64,000 bases of DNA from Ischnura elegans (Eukaryota > Arthropoda > Insecta > Odonata > Coenagrionidae): the NCBI RefSeq assembly GCF_921293095.1, contig NC_060256.1, forward strand, positions 89,559,851-89,623,850, read 5' to 3'. A model generated the notes under the pieces. That model made no database searches. It saw nothing but the letters and a program-made list of their open reading frames with translations, and was not told where the DNA came from. The position numbers and the translations under genes are program-made. Positions 46,010 to 56,843 of this stretch are shown piece after piece; within the stretch, counting starts at the first letter, position 1; each line of letters begins with the position of its first letter.

Positions 46010-48595
46010 TCTAGCTCCCGCCAAGGTCAATAACAATCGATTTTAATTTAATTCGCCAGCGATTATATCCAAGAGTTGAATGTATGCGTTACCAGTGGAA
46101 AGTTTTGAAAAAGTAGTCCATCTTCAACATCCTCCTCCCCTCCAATTTGCTGATTTCTCCGGCCTGACCCGAATACAGTTGTTATATCATATGCACATAG
46201 CTCCGGATGGCCTTATTTCCTCTAAAAACTAGCCTAATTTGAACTATTGGTATTGAAGGCTAATTTATGTATTAGATCAATAAATATGAATGGTTTCGAA
46301 TTCCTTTGTGACGGCCAATGGACGATAAATCATTCAGATACCTCAGCATTCGACTCCTAATGGTTTTTAGACGAATGGCTGATTCCTTAAATGTGCATGA
46401 TAAAAAAAGTAAGGTCAAGTGCTATATTGCGAGTGATAAAAATGGATTTTTTTCTTTAATCTATTTGATTGAATTTGAATGGCCCATGTACACCAAATCA
46501 GACTTTTCTTTACACTTTTTTTTAATGTTCCGGCACAATTCTCCTCTCTTTAACTCTTTGATACTTAAATTAACACCTCCTATGTTGGCGCTATTACTTT
46601 CTTAACATTAATGATGACGCATATTTTTTCCTCTTCCGTGCAACCCAAATATCGTGAACGCTTTTTTGCCTATCTACAAATGTATAAACCGTGCATTCTC
46701 TGTTTTCTAATTAATGCCAAAACGTGTGGAATACCTTTTGATAATAATGGGCATATCTTAACGGAGATAATTATCAAATTATATTTTTCACTCCATCGCC
46801 TCTGTAAATGTTAGTCCTCACTAAGTGATTTTTCGAAAGAAACCATGTGCAACGTCTGTTTTCGGAAATACCCCGTGTTTTGGTTAGAAAGGGTGCCCAC
46901 TGCCACGGCAAGTTTGTGATATGTAATGGTACACATCAAGCAAACATTTATGATGAAAAAACGTAGTGTTTTCCAGGCTAACATATATATTCCACCAAAT
47001 GCGATTTTTTTATATCTTCTCATGGCAACGGACAATAGCTCACATGTTTCCCCATGTTTGCTGTTGGTGATGACTTTGAATTTTACTTCCTCATTGCACT
47101 GCAAACCCTTTGTAGTATTATTAGAGGTCAATTTAAAGCTGCGGTCGTCGACTAAATGGCAGAGAAGAATCGATTCCTCTGTAGGTTGTACCACAGAGTG
47201 TGTTTTACTGCTTGTTAGTATGCGTAGATACTCCTCGGCAATGCGTAGGATTGATATGGTGGCAGCGACGTTGACGGAGCGTTGGAAAATGAGCAATTTC
47301 AACAGGAGCGGTGAATTCCGGACATGAACTTTAAGTACATAATGATAATTGAAAATAATACTTGCGGGGTTTTTTTATATGCAACATGGCGTAATTAGAA
47401 AACTCAGGAAGGAATACAACGGAAGCAAGAAATTGGGAAAGAATGAACACTAACATGGGTGTGCTGTATTGCATTAGAAACCAAACTTTACCGAGGTATT
47501 TCATTGGTTCCGAGGCATTATGGTTGAAATGATTACTTGAAATAAATTAGGGACACTTTATCCACGAAAGTGTGAGGAAAAAATTACTTCTCACAAATCT
47601 CCATTCTCTATAAAGCATATTTTTATTTAAAGCATAATTAAAATAAATTACTGATTGTTAGTTATGATTATTATTGAAAGATTTATTGTACTGTCGTATT
47701 TAGGGAAGCAACCACTATTCTGTTTATACGTATATGCATTTTTAATACCTTTCTTGTGCAGGTAGTTAATTATTTCCTTTTCAGCTTGCATTCGAAATAA
47801 AGTCTATGCAATATGTGTTGGTAATGTTGATTTGAAGCCCACCTAGGCCATAAATTCTTAAAGGTGCTTTAAGGGTATTATATAGATATAGATTACCTTC
47901 AACAATAATAATTGTGCAATACTCAACCCAGTTAGATTTTTTACACATCGTAATCGGATGCCACCGTTAATAATCAACATTAGTACAGCTAAGTGAAGCA
48001 GGATTATAGGAAAACTCAATCAGAAGTTCACCTCATATTTTCATTTGCCATTTACATCCTGGTTGATAAGACAAAGTGATGGAAGATCACAAGGTTAACT
48101 GCTTTTTGTTTCCTCCGTATTGTTTACTCACCGCACTCTAATATTGCTATGAATTCCAGAAAAATATTAGTTTTCTCGAACAGAAGTTAACCGTTATAAT
48201 AGATGGTCTACTAGTCTTGTTTGTATATTTTCTCCTTTCATTCAGTCATAGGTGACTGGACGGTGCCAATGACATTTTCTCGTCTCTGTCGTACTTTCAA
48301 AAAGTCGAATTCCATTTGAGTTTGAATGAAAAGGAAGTAAATTGCTGATAATAGTATGGGAATCATGATCACTTTATTTATCGAAAATGATAGAATTAAC
48401 TTGTGAGGTTCACTAATATATTTGAAAAATCTGGACACGGGTCTCATAACATAGTCAGATGGTAAGGGACATCTATTATGCATGCATCTCCAACAGGTCT
48501 GGTGCGATGGAAAGGACATCTAACTGTGGGGAAAACATCTATCTATCTCATTGTCGCACCGGAATCGATATAAAAAGGGATGCATGCGTGATAGA
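46010..48595. other. Intergenic DNA apart from one open frame
   Basis: AT-rich. Besides the open frame 46811-47302, there is only a weak LINE-tail-like stretch near 47815-47895. Confidence 0.5.
46811..47302 (-). CDS. Unidentified open frame (163 codons), possibly a relic
   Basis: I do not recognise this frame. It is the longest uninterrupted frame in the window apart from transposon sequences, at a composition where stops should come about every 15 codons. It has no ATG at its start (TTG only). Near its end KKIAFGGIYMLAWKTLRFFI then CTITYHKLAVAV is hydrophobic, with a TY followed by a hydrophobic run, faintly like the last segment of insect gustatory receptors, but the QF of that signature is missing. 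The opposite strand is also open (46926-47327). It may be chance or a decayed exon. Confidence 0.25.
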   Translation of the reverse strand: MKLLIFQRSVNVAATISILRIAEEYLRILTSSKTHSVVQPTEESILLCHLVDDRSFKLTSNNTTKGLQCNEEVKFKVITNSKHGETCELLSVAMRRYKKIAFGGIYMLAWKTLRFFIINVCLMCTITYHKLAVAVGTLSNQNTGYFRKQTLHMVSFEKSLSED

Positions 48596-48600
48596 TGTAC

Positions 48601-48633
48601 CTGACGATGTAATTATGCTATGAAACCCGGGTC
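48601..48633 (+). ncRNA. Hammerhead-ribozyme-like motif
   Basis: CTGACGA (48601-48607, fits CUGANGA), 14 bases, then GAAAC (48622-48626) followed by CCGGGTC. Helix II pairing is weak. Probably a decayed Penelope-type terminal repeat. Confidence 0.35.
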
Positions 48634-48762
48634 TTGCATTTTCATATATATTAGTGAACCGAACAAAGTTTATTCTTTCGTTTTCCATGATGTAAGACTT
48701 TCACACAGTTAAGTCCGAAAAAATCAATTACGTTATTTACGGGTTTACGAGTGCGCTTACTT

Positions 48763-49053
48763 TTAGCAGTTGTGAATCCACCCAGCCCGCCTTCCATCCC
48801 AAATTGTGTTTCTCCTTTTCATTTCACAATAAGGCATATTCCATTTCATTCTGTCTATATGTCCTATTTCCTTCTTCTCCCTTCTCCGTTTACCTAACAA
48901 ACTTACCTCCAACACGGTTGTGAGCAACCCCTCTCCGATTCGTACTTGCTCCATCCAGATATTCATGCTCCGACGTATCTCCTGTAGGAGTTTTCTCTCC
49001 TCGTTTATCCACTTCGTCATTCTTCTTCTTCGCCATTCATTATATCTTCCCAA
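48763..49053 (-). pseudogene. Probable RTE-like LINE C-terminal fragment
   Basis: A 96-codon open frame with RIGEGLLTTVLEVSLLGKRRR then IGHIDRMKWNMPYCEMKRR, a pattern like the end of RTE-type proteins (GLL-TVLEG-GKRRRGR). No palm motif is present, so this is a moderate-confidence call. Confidence 0.55.
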
Positions 49054-49530
49054 CGTAAAAACAAACTAAATCGCAAAAAAATAAAAACACGCATTTATCA
49101 GAAAACTGCTGATTATATTTATCAGAAATGAGTGCAGGAGAGCCTGATAGGCGAGTAAGGATTGAAAGCCTTGTTCTTGCTCTCCGAATTATGAAAAGCT
49201 TTTTTTTTTACTATTTAGTATACTTTTTTGGGAAAAGGGTGTTTTTTTATCTTTTTATTTTCTTCTTATGTGTTGTGTTCTGCTCCAATGGTATGCCCAG
49301 TGCATAAATAAATATATATTTTATCCTTTTCAGTAAGAATATAAATGTGAGCATTAAATTAATTTTCAAGTCCATTTTAATATTATATTCATAATTTTAT
49401 AAAAATGAGGCTTATAAGGCCACAAAAAAACTTCGGATAAAAAGCGAAATTACAAAGCCTAAAACGATGCAAGCCATGTAAAGCCATCGAGTAAACATTT
49501 GATAATTTAAGGAAAACAAACCCCTGTTCC

Positions 49531-49602
49531 AGGATTCAAAACTGTAATCTTCTTTCCGCTAGGCAGACGTGTTAACCGTTGCGCCAGATGACACCTGTTG
49601 AA
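49531..49602 (-). tRNA. tRNA-like relic (tRNA-Arg-like), pseudogene or SINE head
   Basis: The minus strand reads TGGCGCAACGGTTAACACGT, then CTGCC, AGAAGATTACAG, GAATCCTGG: D-arm, anticodon-arm and T-arm blocks in tRNA-Arg order. The T-loop is damaged (TTTTGAATCC) and the anticodon stem and acceptor stem do not pair properly, so it is not a functional tRNA. Confidence 0.45.
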
Positions 49603-49685
49603 CTGACAAAGAATGAAGTAACTAATAGTTACCATGAAGCTGAAAATGAGCGATATTTTCAAAAATAGCTGCTCATACTGCCCCT

Positions 49686-49910
49686 AGGCCGTTTTACACG
49701 TTCTTGCACAGTCTGACGTGTGTACCAAGGCGCAGTGAAAATTGCGTCGTGTAAAGCGATGAATTGCTAGAACACATGCGAGAATGCGAGGACGCGAGAT
49801 GGCAAAATAGCCCCTGTTCTAATTTCGTACATGCATTCGAGCAATTCCCGCCATTTCAGAAATTAATGCAATTCTATCCTGCGCAATTCCGTCCCCATGT
49901 AAAACGGCCT
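49686..49910. mobile_element. Short MITE (AGGCCGTTTTACA ends)
   Basis: Inverted ends AGGCCGTTTTACA and TGTAAAACGGCCT, 225 bp, non-coding. I see no clear target duplication, so the superfamily is open. Confidence 0.65.
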
Positions 49911-49920
49911 TCTGAAGAAC

Positions 49921-50560
49921 TACATCTACATAATACCTAGCAAGCCGCCTAAAAGTCGTGTGGCAGGGGGTGTTAGGACACCAGCCGTTTATAGCAAAAA
50001 AAAAGTGCTCTAACGAAGTTGGGAATAGCGTTTACTAAAGTTCTTCATGGCTCGGGGGAAAAACGAATTCCCATATCTATGTCGGCAAAACATCTCTCTT
50101 AATTTATCGCTTCTATCGGACCTGGAAATATAGTGTGGCTCTAATATTATGTTCTCTTTGTCGCTCTTAAAGATATCCATTCTCCTGATTTGTGAATGAA
50201 AAACTTTGCTGTAATCACAAATCAGTAAGATGGATTTCTACAACGTGAAGGCCTCTACTATTCAGTGCATCAATATCCATTCTCAATTGTTCAAGCAATC
50301 TAAGCCTAGCGCGCAGCCTCCGAGTCTCCAGCGGCTCCCAGCTTAATTCGCTTAACATCTGGATAATTCTGTCTTTACGCCAGTAGCAGTTTTTGACGAA
50401 ACGCGCAGCCTTCCTTTGTATTTTATTCAGTTCACGGATTAAGTCTTTCTGCACCGGATACCATATGCTCGCTGCATATTCAAGGTGCGGTCGGACGAGA
50501 GCGAGAATTGTGATCAATTTCTGATTTGTACTGAAAATTTCAAGCCGATCCGACAATGGG
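49921..50560 (-). mobile_element. Jockey/CR1-like LINE, 3' end (subfamily 2)
   Basis: On the minus strand an open frame (50556-50215) reads LVRPHLEYAASIWYPVQKDL, IRELNKIQRKAARFVKNCYW and LSWEPLETRRLRARLRLLEQ, the C-terminal end of a jockey/CR1-type reverse transcriptase, then a stop and about 290 bases of 3' UTR. The element ends in a TATGTAGATGTAG-type tail (plus strand CTACATCTACATA at 49921). The palm and endonuclease are missing by 5' truncation. Confidence 0.9.
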
Positions 50561-50863
50561 TATTGGGTTAAAATCTATTACAATATCCCGTCGATGAAAC
50601 AAACAAACAGTCGAAGCAAGTTAAGGAAAAGCATGCCTTATTAGCTATCACTTTATCGGTGTTCTGGAGTGCTATCTGAGAAAAACAGTGGAGTCGACCT
50701 TAATGTTTAACCTCGACGATTCCCAATCTCATTTATTTCTCTCTTTAGCTGAAAAGAAGACCTACCACCCCTCACCATGTCTGTAAACCACTATTCACGG
50801 TGTTTTGAAGGGAATGAATTTTGTTTACTCCCAGGAGGCTGCAGTTTACGCCTATTTTTATAA

Positions 50864-51528
50864 TAGGGTAGTTTCCTCCATCAAAGAAAACGAAAGGCAT
50901 TGATTGCGATTCATTACCCACCATTAGTGTATTCATAATATACAAATTATTTGGTTTTAGAAATACCGGTTTAGACGAATGGCAATGGCCAATTTTTATC
51001 CTCATTTGAAAAAGGCCACATTGGCGCCCATGCGATGCCACTCCGCGTGACGTCACTGGGACCTAGTTTCTACACGAGTGGATAGGAGTTTTACATCGTC
51101 TGAGATTAACAATGCATGCATGAGGCACTGAGCTCAGGGAAACATCTCTTAATAATCACTTATTAAAACTGGCTAAGGTCGGAAAGTTTTCTTCATTTGA
51201 TAAGGTATTAACAATCCTTATTTAAGCCAAGCGCTACCAGCTAGCAGGGTACTCTGCTACCTGCTAGCATCCAGCGTCGTATCAGCGCTCTAAGCCTCGC
51301 CCCAAGGTCACCTCACTTGCGGGAGCGGGAACCAGAACGACGTCACACCGGGTTTTTCCCGGCATTCATACTTAGCCGTCGCGTTTTCGCGCGCTTGAAA
51401 ATTTTCAGTTTTCATTTAATCGCGAAAAATTAGTATCGTCATTTAAAAATGTAATAGCGTGAAATACGTACTTCAGGAGTAATAATCTTTCGATTTAGGT
51501 AATAAAAAAATAATAGGAAACCACCCTA
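50864..51528 (+). mobile_element. 665-bp MITE, copy 2
   Basis: Starts TAGGGTAGTTTCCTCC and ends AGGAAACCACCCTA. Aligns along its whole length with 38281-38943 at roughly 90 percent by eye. Confidence 0.85.
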
Positions 51529-51960
51529 TTGTTATCTATCCTATGAAAGCAAAAAGTTCTGCCTTTCCTCAAAATATCAGGGATTATTAGAGCTCATTTA
51601 AAGGATCTTATTCGTTTTAAAAGGGATTTTATTTTCATTTCCATTGGAATGATTTTTTCAATTGTTCATTTATGCAACTTTGCGAACACTATTTTTGCAA
51701 AGTAAAGACAATTTCTGTTACGAACTTTACATGTCTTTCAGATTTTTTATAGCTGACAACATTCCCTCTTTCATCGTGTATGTGGTCGTCCATGCACCGG
51801 GTGTTTATAAATGAATATCGGGGTTTTAACGCTTTATAATTAAAATTTATTATATTATACTTACAGTTATAAATTATACAGCAACTCAAACAATTTTTTT
51901 AGCAGCAATGCGCATGTGCGTGTAATGTTTCCGCCGCGATCCGCTCGAAAGCGGTAGTAG

Positions 51961-52486
51961 AAAAGACGTCGACTGGTGAAAAGAAAGCGTTTTGTGATTT
52001 ACAATTTGCAAAGACTGAATCTGTGCAACGTGCGTTCCGTATCAAATTAGGTTGTGATCCTCCAAGTGACAGTAAAATCCGTAGATGGTATCATCAGTTT
52101 GAAGATACAGGCTGCCTTTGTTTAGGGAAGAGGACGGAACGACCAAGAGTTGGCGAAGAGACTGTTGAGCGAGTGAGAGAGTCGTTCACTCGTAGCCCAA
52201 AGAAATCAGTCCGGATGGGTAGTCGTGAATTAGAAATTCCTGTGTCAACTGCTTCGTAAGTTTTAAGAAACGCTTACAGCTACGTCCTTACCGTTTACAG
52301 CTATTGCAGGCTCTAAAGCCTACAGACCACGGATTAGCTACCAACCTCACGATGGAAATGCTGTTTCATTATGATGATTTTCTGGATCATGTTGTCTTCA
52401 GTGATGAATCGACATTTCACCTCGGTGGACATGTTAACACTCATAATGTGCGAATCTGGATTTACTGTGCAACAAACGTTGCATAG
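51961..52486 (+). pseudogene. Mariner-superfamily transposase, broken
   Basis: The frame reads LQFAKTESVQRAFRIKLGCD, SDSKIRRWYHQFEDTGCL, RPRVGEETVERVRESF: an N-terminal helix-turn-helix of the DUF4817/mariner type. After a TAA at 52257 and a one-base loss, it continues YRLQLLQALKPTDHGLATNL and VVFSDESTFHLGGHVNTHNV with the first catalytic Asp (FSDE). The rest of the catalytic domain is replaced by the inverted copy of the N-terminus. The expected ATG is mutated here but preserved in that inverted copy (complement of 52547-52545, reading ATGGCAACAAG). Confidence 0.85.
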
Positions 52487-52557
52487 TAACTACAGATTCA
52501 GTCTTTGCAAACTGTAAAACACAAGACGCTCTCTGTTCACTTGTTGCCATGTTTGCT

Positions 52558-53040
52558 ACATCTACATCTACTTCTACATAATACCCTGCGAGCCACCTCT
52601 AGGGTGTTTGGCAGGGGGTGATCAATCACCAGCATGCAGCATGCATTTGGACTCCCACATGCACAACACACCGTCCAAAAAACGTCCCGTATAATAACGA
52701 ACTATACTACTATATGCTGTTAGAAATAATAATAAAATTAAGAAACATGCACTAAGTTTTACATAGGTTAGTAGGTTACACTACAAGTCATGCAATCTAT
52801 TTACGAGTTCTATTGCTGCCGTTATAATCTCTTATTGATCGTGGAAAAAATGACATTCGGAATCTGTCTGTTCTGCAATCTATCTCTCTTATTTTATTTA
52901 TATGATCTGATCTTCCGTAGTACGTTGGCGTCCGCAAGATATGGATAACTTCGTCAGAAAAGACACTGCTCTTGAATTTATCTAAAAGGTTTCGTCTATT
53001 TTTCTATCTACGGTCCGACAGAGATTCCCATCCGAGTTTA
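52558..53040 (-). mobile_element. Jockey/CR1-like LINE 3' end (subfamily 1), nested in mariner
   Basis: The minus strand encodes LGWESLSDRR, a TAG, then KFKSSVFSDEVIHILRTPTY, YGRSDHINKIREIDCRTDRF and FFPRSIRDYNGS with a terminal stop: the C-terminus of a jockey/CR1-type LINE. A 3' UTR follows with the CAGCATGCAG and CCTGCCAAACACCCTAGAGG blocks and a (GTAGAT)n tail. It splits the right arm of the mariner-type element, so it inserted after that element. Confidence 0.88.
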
Positions 53041-53227
53041 AAACTACCGCTACTACCGCTTTCTAGCGGATCGCGGCGAAACATTTCACGTACATGTGCA
53101 TTACTGCTAAAAAACAAAACTGTTTGAGCTGCTCTTTCATTTGGCTTATAATTTATAACTTAAGTATAATGTAATGAATATTATAAAGCGATAAAACCCC
53201 GATATTCATTTATAAACGCCCGGTATT

Positions 53228-53470
53228 TCCAGACCCGACTTTCCGTACCATATTTCCGTGTCCGACGGAAGCGATAAATTAAGAGAGATATTTTACCGAA
53301 CGGATAGATATGGGAATTCGTTTTCTCCCAACCATAAAGGACTTAAATTAATGCTAGCCGTAATATTGTTTGAGCATTTGCTTTTTATATGTAAATGGCT
53401 GGCGTCCTAACGCCTCCTGCCACACGCCTTTTAGGCGGCGCGGCGTGCGGGGTAGTATGTAGATTCAGAG
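53228..53470 (+). mobile_element. Jockey-like LINE 3' UTR, subfamily 2
   Basis: Matches the 3' UTR at 49921-50215 in opposite orientation (GATAAATTAAGAGAGATATT, GGGAATTCGTTTTCTCCC, GCCACACGCCTTTTAGGCGG) and ends in a GTAGAT-type tail. It lies between the right end of the mariner element and the Penelope fragment. Confidence 0.8.
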
Positions 53471-53521
53471 GTATTGTTTTGCTGTTTCTGCTTTTCATTA
53501 CGTTTTAACTGACTTTAAGGT

Positions 53522-54133
53522 ATGTCTTGGGCACTGAAAGGTTATGGTTACAGTCTCTCTTTCATGAAAAGAGCGATGAAAGAAAGGCACCCGCCTCAAG
53601 ATGACGAACACAAGGGGAAGAAGCCATTGACATACGCTAAACTTCCATATTCTTCCATCTCCGGGGTCACCGATAGAATATCTAGAATCCTTCATAAAGG
53701 CAACATCAAAACTCGTTTCTGCTCGGTGAAGAAAATTCAAAATATCCTACCTTCACCGAAGGATAGCCATCCTCCCCTTCAATCCATGGGAGTGTATGAG
53801 GTTCCCTGCTGCTGCGGCAGAAGCTACGTGGGACAGAGCAAGCGTTCTATCTCCCAAAGGCTTAAAGAGCATGAAAGAGCGTTAAAACTACATCAGTGGG
53901 ACGCATCAGCGGTCGCTGAATATTTTGCCTCCAGCCCTGGGCATAGAATAATGTTTGACGCTACACGGGTATTGGCGAAGACGGAAGAATACCATCCGCG
54001 TCTTATTCGTGAATCCGTCGAGATAGCGAAAAGGCCAAATAATTTCAATAGGGAGGATGGATATAACCTCAGCCGCATATGGAGAGGGTTCCTGGCCCAA
54101 TATAATGACCAACGGCCATCGCCTTCCGTGTAA
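53522..54133 (+). pseudogene. Penelope-like element C-terminus with GIY-YIG endonuclease
   Basis: A 203-codon frame open to TAA at 54131-54133. It starts inside the post-palm linker (GYGYSLSFMKRAMKERHPP, KLPYSSISGVTDRISRIL), continues with GVYEVPCCCGRSYVGQSKRS (GIY-YIG endonuclease core in the GVY/YVG form), QRLKEHERAL (catalytic Arg region) and RLIRESVEIAKRPNNFNRED (metal-binding Glu and Asn). This is the usual C-terminal domain of Penelope retroelements, used for target nicking. The reverse-transcriptase palm is absent: the copy is 5'-truncated near 53475, where it abuts a LINE tail. The frame itself is undamaged, suggesting a young copy. Confidence 0.95.
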
Positions 54134-54300
54134 ATTCAAAATCTGGTCAACAATGGGTTAAGGAAACCTATATAAGCTCGGGACGAGAACGGTTCCCCTC
54201 CCATTCTCTTGATAAAGCTCCCAGTAGGAGGAGTGAAACGTCGAGTGAGAAAATGTTACCTACGCAGGCAATTCCCGAAAACAACCGCAAACATTGATAA
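54134..54300 (+). repeat. Penelope 3' terminal repeat with hammerhead-like core
   Basis: Follows the GIY-YIG frame. It contains a TATATAAG box (54169-54176), and at 54208-54245 CTTGATAA, a stem CTCC/GGAG around CAGTA, then GTGAAACGTCGAG. Penelope elements are known to carry minimal hammerhead ribozymes in such terminal repeats. The core here (CTTGATAA instead of CTGATGA) is degenerate, so activity is doubtful. Confidence 0.6.
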
Positions 54301-54304
54301 AAGA

Positions 54305-55325
54305 AGCTGTGAAAATCTTCATGCGAAAATTAATTGTCGAATGTCAGTTATCGTGACTTTTAAAGTTTTTTCCCAGGGTAGTTTTTAGGGAAACAACTAC
54401 TATTTTTTCTAGTCGTATAATCATACGTTTTACTTTCGTTAAGCAAGTAGCTTACACTATCATTCTGCTATTAACATTTAAAAGTACACCTTGCAAATAT
54501 GTGCAGTGACAAATGGTTTATATCACATTTCCAGATTCACGCGGATAGTGTAATCGCTCAAAAAGATTCCATCGCTCCATGAAACGCAGGTCTACAGTTC
54601 AGTAGCGCTTATGTGGACAGTTAAAATATTTTTCATACATTAAAATATGTTCCCCTTCCAGTCCCTCCTTTTTCGCCCGATAAAGAGTACGGCCTTGGGG
54701 AATTTTCTTTCAATGGCTTTCCCATTACACTGTATTTTTGTGGCCTTCAGCCGATAAAGAACGGAATTTCTGGGATGCGAGTATATTTTTTGGAAATTGC
54801 GTTTGAAAATATGCAAAATCATGCAGGTTCTAATGGCAGTAAGTACCTGTATACTGTAATACATACAAGCATGAGGAAAATATTGATTGTTGCTTTTATG
54901 CCATAAATCTTATATAGTGCGCGTTATACCGTAGAAATTATTTTAAAAGGAAAATAGAGGTGCACCACCGCATTGCTTATTGTATCATTAATGAATATCG
55001 ATACGTCCACTGCATAAACGCTCAACAATCGCCCACCGAATCCAATCCGCTCATCTAGATAGCCCATATAGTACTAGATGAGCGGATTCTATTCGGTAGG
55101 TGGTGAAGCGGAAATCTGTAATGGAAGTCAAATGACACTATTGACAATATAATAACCCTTCGCTGTCCCTAAGTGTCTGGAACAGATATTAACTTAAATA
55201 TATAAATATTGATTTGCCCACATTTTAAGTACGATAATTTTGCCTTAAAACCTCGATGGATGTCTTCCACTATATCAATTTCTTTTTTTTGCGAACATTC
55301 GCGAGACTTATTTGTTTTGAGTTTC
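54305..55325. other. Intergenic DNA, nothing recognised
   Basis: AT-rich. An inverted pair around 55025-55105 (CCACCGAATCCAATCCGCTCAT and its mirror ATGAGCGGATTCTATTCGG) forms a local hairpin; nothing else seen. Confidence 0.5.
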
Positions 55326-55329
55326 GCCG

Positions 55330-55700
55330 GCGGAACATCCACGATAAAATCCGTGGGGATGGTGGTGGGGCAGCGAGGGAGGAGGATCAAGGGGGTGGGG
55401 ATTTTAGGGGAGTGGAGGGGTCAAGTGGTGGGGGAGGGAAGGAGTTGACCTGCCTTCCCCCCTCCACTTTTACTCGATAAACCTGACGTCCTCGGGAAAG
55501 ATCGCTTGGGGCGAGATGAGGAGTTAAAAGAGGGGAAAGGGGGCGGGATGGGTGGGGGAGAGTGGGGAAAGCTGACGTCATCCTCGGGAAGGAAGGAGGA
55601 AAAACCGCCGCGCGGCTCCTCGCGAGAGAGGAGGAAGCAGACGCGAGGAAAGAAAGAGGAGAAACTGCGCATTGATCGCGTGAGGATCGAGTTAATCGTG
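55330..55700. other. G-rich, CpG-containing block
   Basis: Long G/A runs on the plus strand, interrupted by CCTTCCCCCCTCCA, and two TGACGTC(A) boxes (55482 and 55573). Composition is sharply unlike its AT-rich surroundings and like the block upstream of gene A. Reading frames on both strands here are low-complexity artefacts. It could be a promoter of an unseen transcript. Confidence 0.4.
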
Positions 55701-55844
55701 CGTCTGTGCATCGCACTAGATGACCAGTGCTTTAGCTTGTATTTGAAAATTATATCACGTGAAATACTCTGGATTTCTTAGCTTCTGCACTTCGTAATGA
55801 TACACTACTGCTAGCTCCACACTTACTTTGATGTTGAACAAATG

Positions 55845-56185
55845 CTTTACGACTACGTTTACATAATACCCTTCGAGCCACCTCTAGGGTGTTTGGCAGG
55901 AATGATAAAGCACCAACATGCAGCCTGCAAGGGGACTTCCACAAGCACACAGCACGGTCATAGAAATATTACGCATAATAGCAAAATGTACGTGCATATT
56001 CATGCGAAGACGAAACTTGCCAACGGTTATTAATCCTATGCAAACCCATGAAAGGTTAGAACAATGGAAAAAATTTAAACTTGCAATGAGCCGTCCTAGC
56101 GAGTGACTCCAATGATTCTATTATTTGAGACACCGTTGATATCCTTAATAGTACGAGGAAAGAATTAAATTTTAAATCTCTGTTT
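55845..56185 (-). mobile_element. LINE 3' UTR, subfamily 1 variant
   Basis: CTACGTTTACATAATACCC, GAGCCACCTCTAGGGTGTTT, CCAACATGCAGCCTGCAAG. The distal half (CGTCCTAGCGAGTGACTCCA) matches the copy at 61843-62175, which together form a variant of the subfamily. Confidence 0.85.
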
Positions 56186-56496
56186 TCAGTCAAGTTTCTT
56201 TCATTTTCTTCCCGTGGTCATTTATACCTTAGCACAACGGGTTTTAATTTAGCTTAAGACTTAAGCTTGGGTCGTGAATTGTAATATGCAATCAATTGAA
56301 ACATTTTGCGTTTCGTTAGCTTCTGAATTTAGTAATGAAACGATATTGTAAACTCCACACTTACTTTGATGTTGTCCGACCCGGATTCCGGCAGCTCGGT
56401 GCAATTTTCTTAGAAATAAACCCAAATTTCACTTTGAAAGCCATCCAAAATTTCACTTTTTTGTCAATTACTTACCTCAATTCCAACAACCTGGAA

Positions 56497-56725
56497 TAAC
56501 TTAGTTGGCCATCTTATGAGGCATTTTGGTCTGATGACAATCGTAGAAGGACTTGTGGATGGGAAGAAGGACAAGGAATGGCCCCGAAGGAGTTACATAG
56601 GGCAGGTTACAAAGGATGTAAAAGAGAATAAAAACGTAGATTTGGAAAGGCTAGCGGATGGGAGAGAGGAATGAGGAGCGGCGTCAAACCAATCTTAGGA
56701 TTGTTGACTAATCATGATGACACCT
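56497..56725 (+). mobile_element. RTE LINE 3' fragment
   Basis: Matches the last 230 or so bases of the 56844-58687 element (AACTTAGTTGGCCA, then GTCAAACCAATCTTAGGATTG and TTGACTAATCATGATGA). It is severely 5'-truncated and frame-disrupted. Same orientation, lying just upstream of the longer copy. Confidence 0.9.
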
Positions 56726-56843
56726 CAAGAGAAAGAAAAATGCGAATACATTTGCATTCGTCGGAGTAAATATTATTGTACGAGCGATTTTGGTTTGCTG
56801 TTTTTTTCTAAGAGAATTGTAATAATATTCTTTATCGATTAAT

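Larger units (their letters stand above)
51797..53223 (+). mobile_element. Mariner-type transposon, fold-back form with nested LINE
   Basis: Ends are inverted: CCGGGTGTTTATAAATGAAT at 51797 and its complement ending at 53223 (one difference, GTG to GCG). The inverted similarity extends inward through the TCCGCTCGAAAGCGG region and even into the start of the transposase. The right side (52487-52557) carries an inverted copy of the first codons. Removing the LINE at 52558-53040 leaves arms of about 235-255 bp. The remaining transposase is broken, so the copy is non-autonomous. Confidence 0.85.

Noticed and set aside
55373-55510. kappaB-like immune promoter sites (GGGGATTTTA, GGGAAAGATC) in the G-rich block
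   Set aside because: They do not fit the full insect kappaB consensus and such partial matches are expected in a G-rich tract.
55387-55781. Frames rich in Gly/Arg/Lys (plus) and Ser/Pro (minus)
   Set aside because: Low-complexity translation of the G-rich block.
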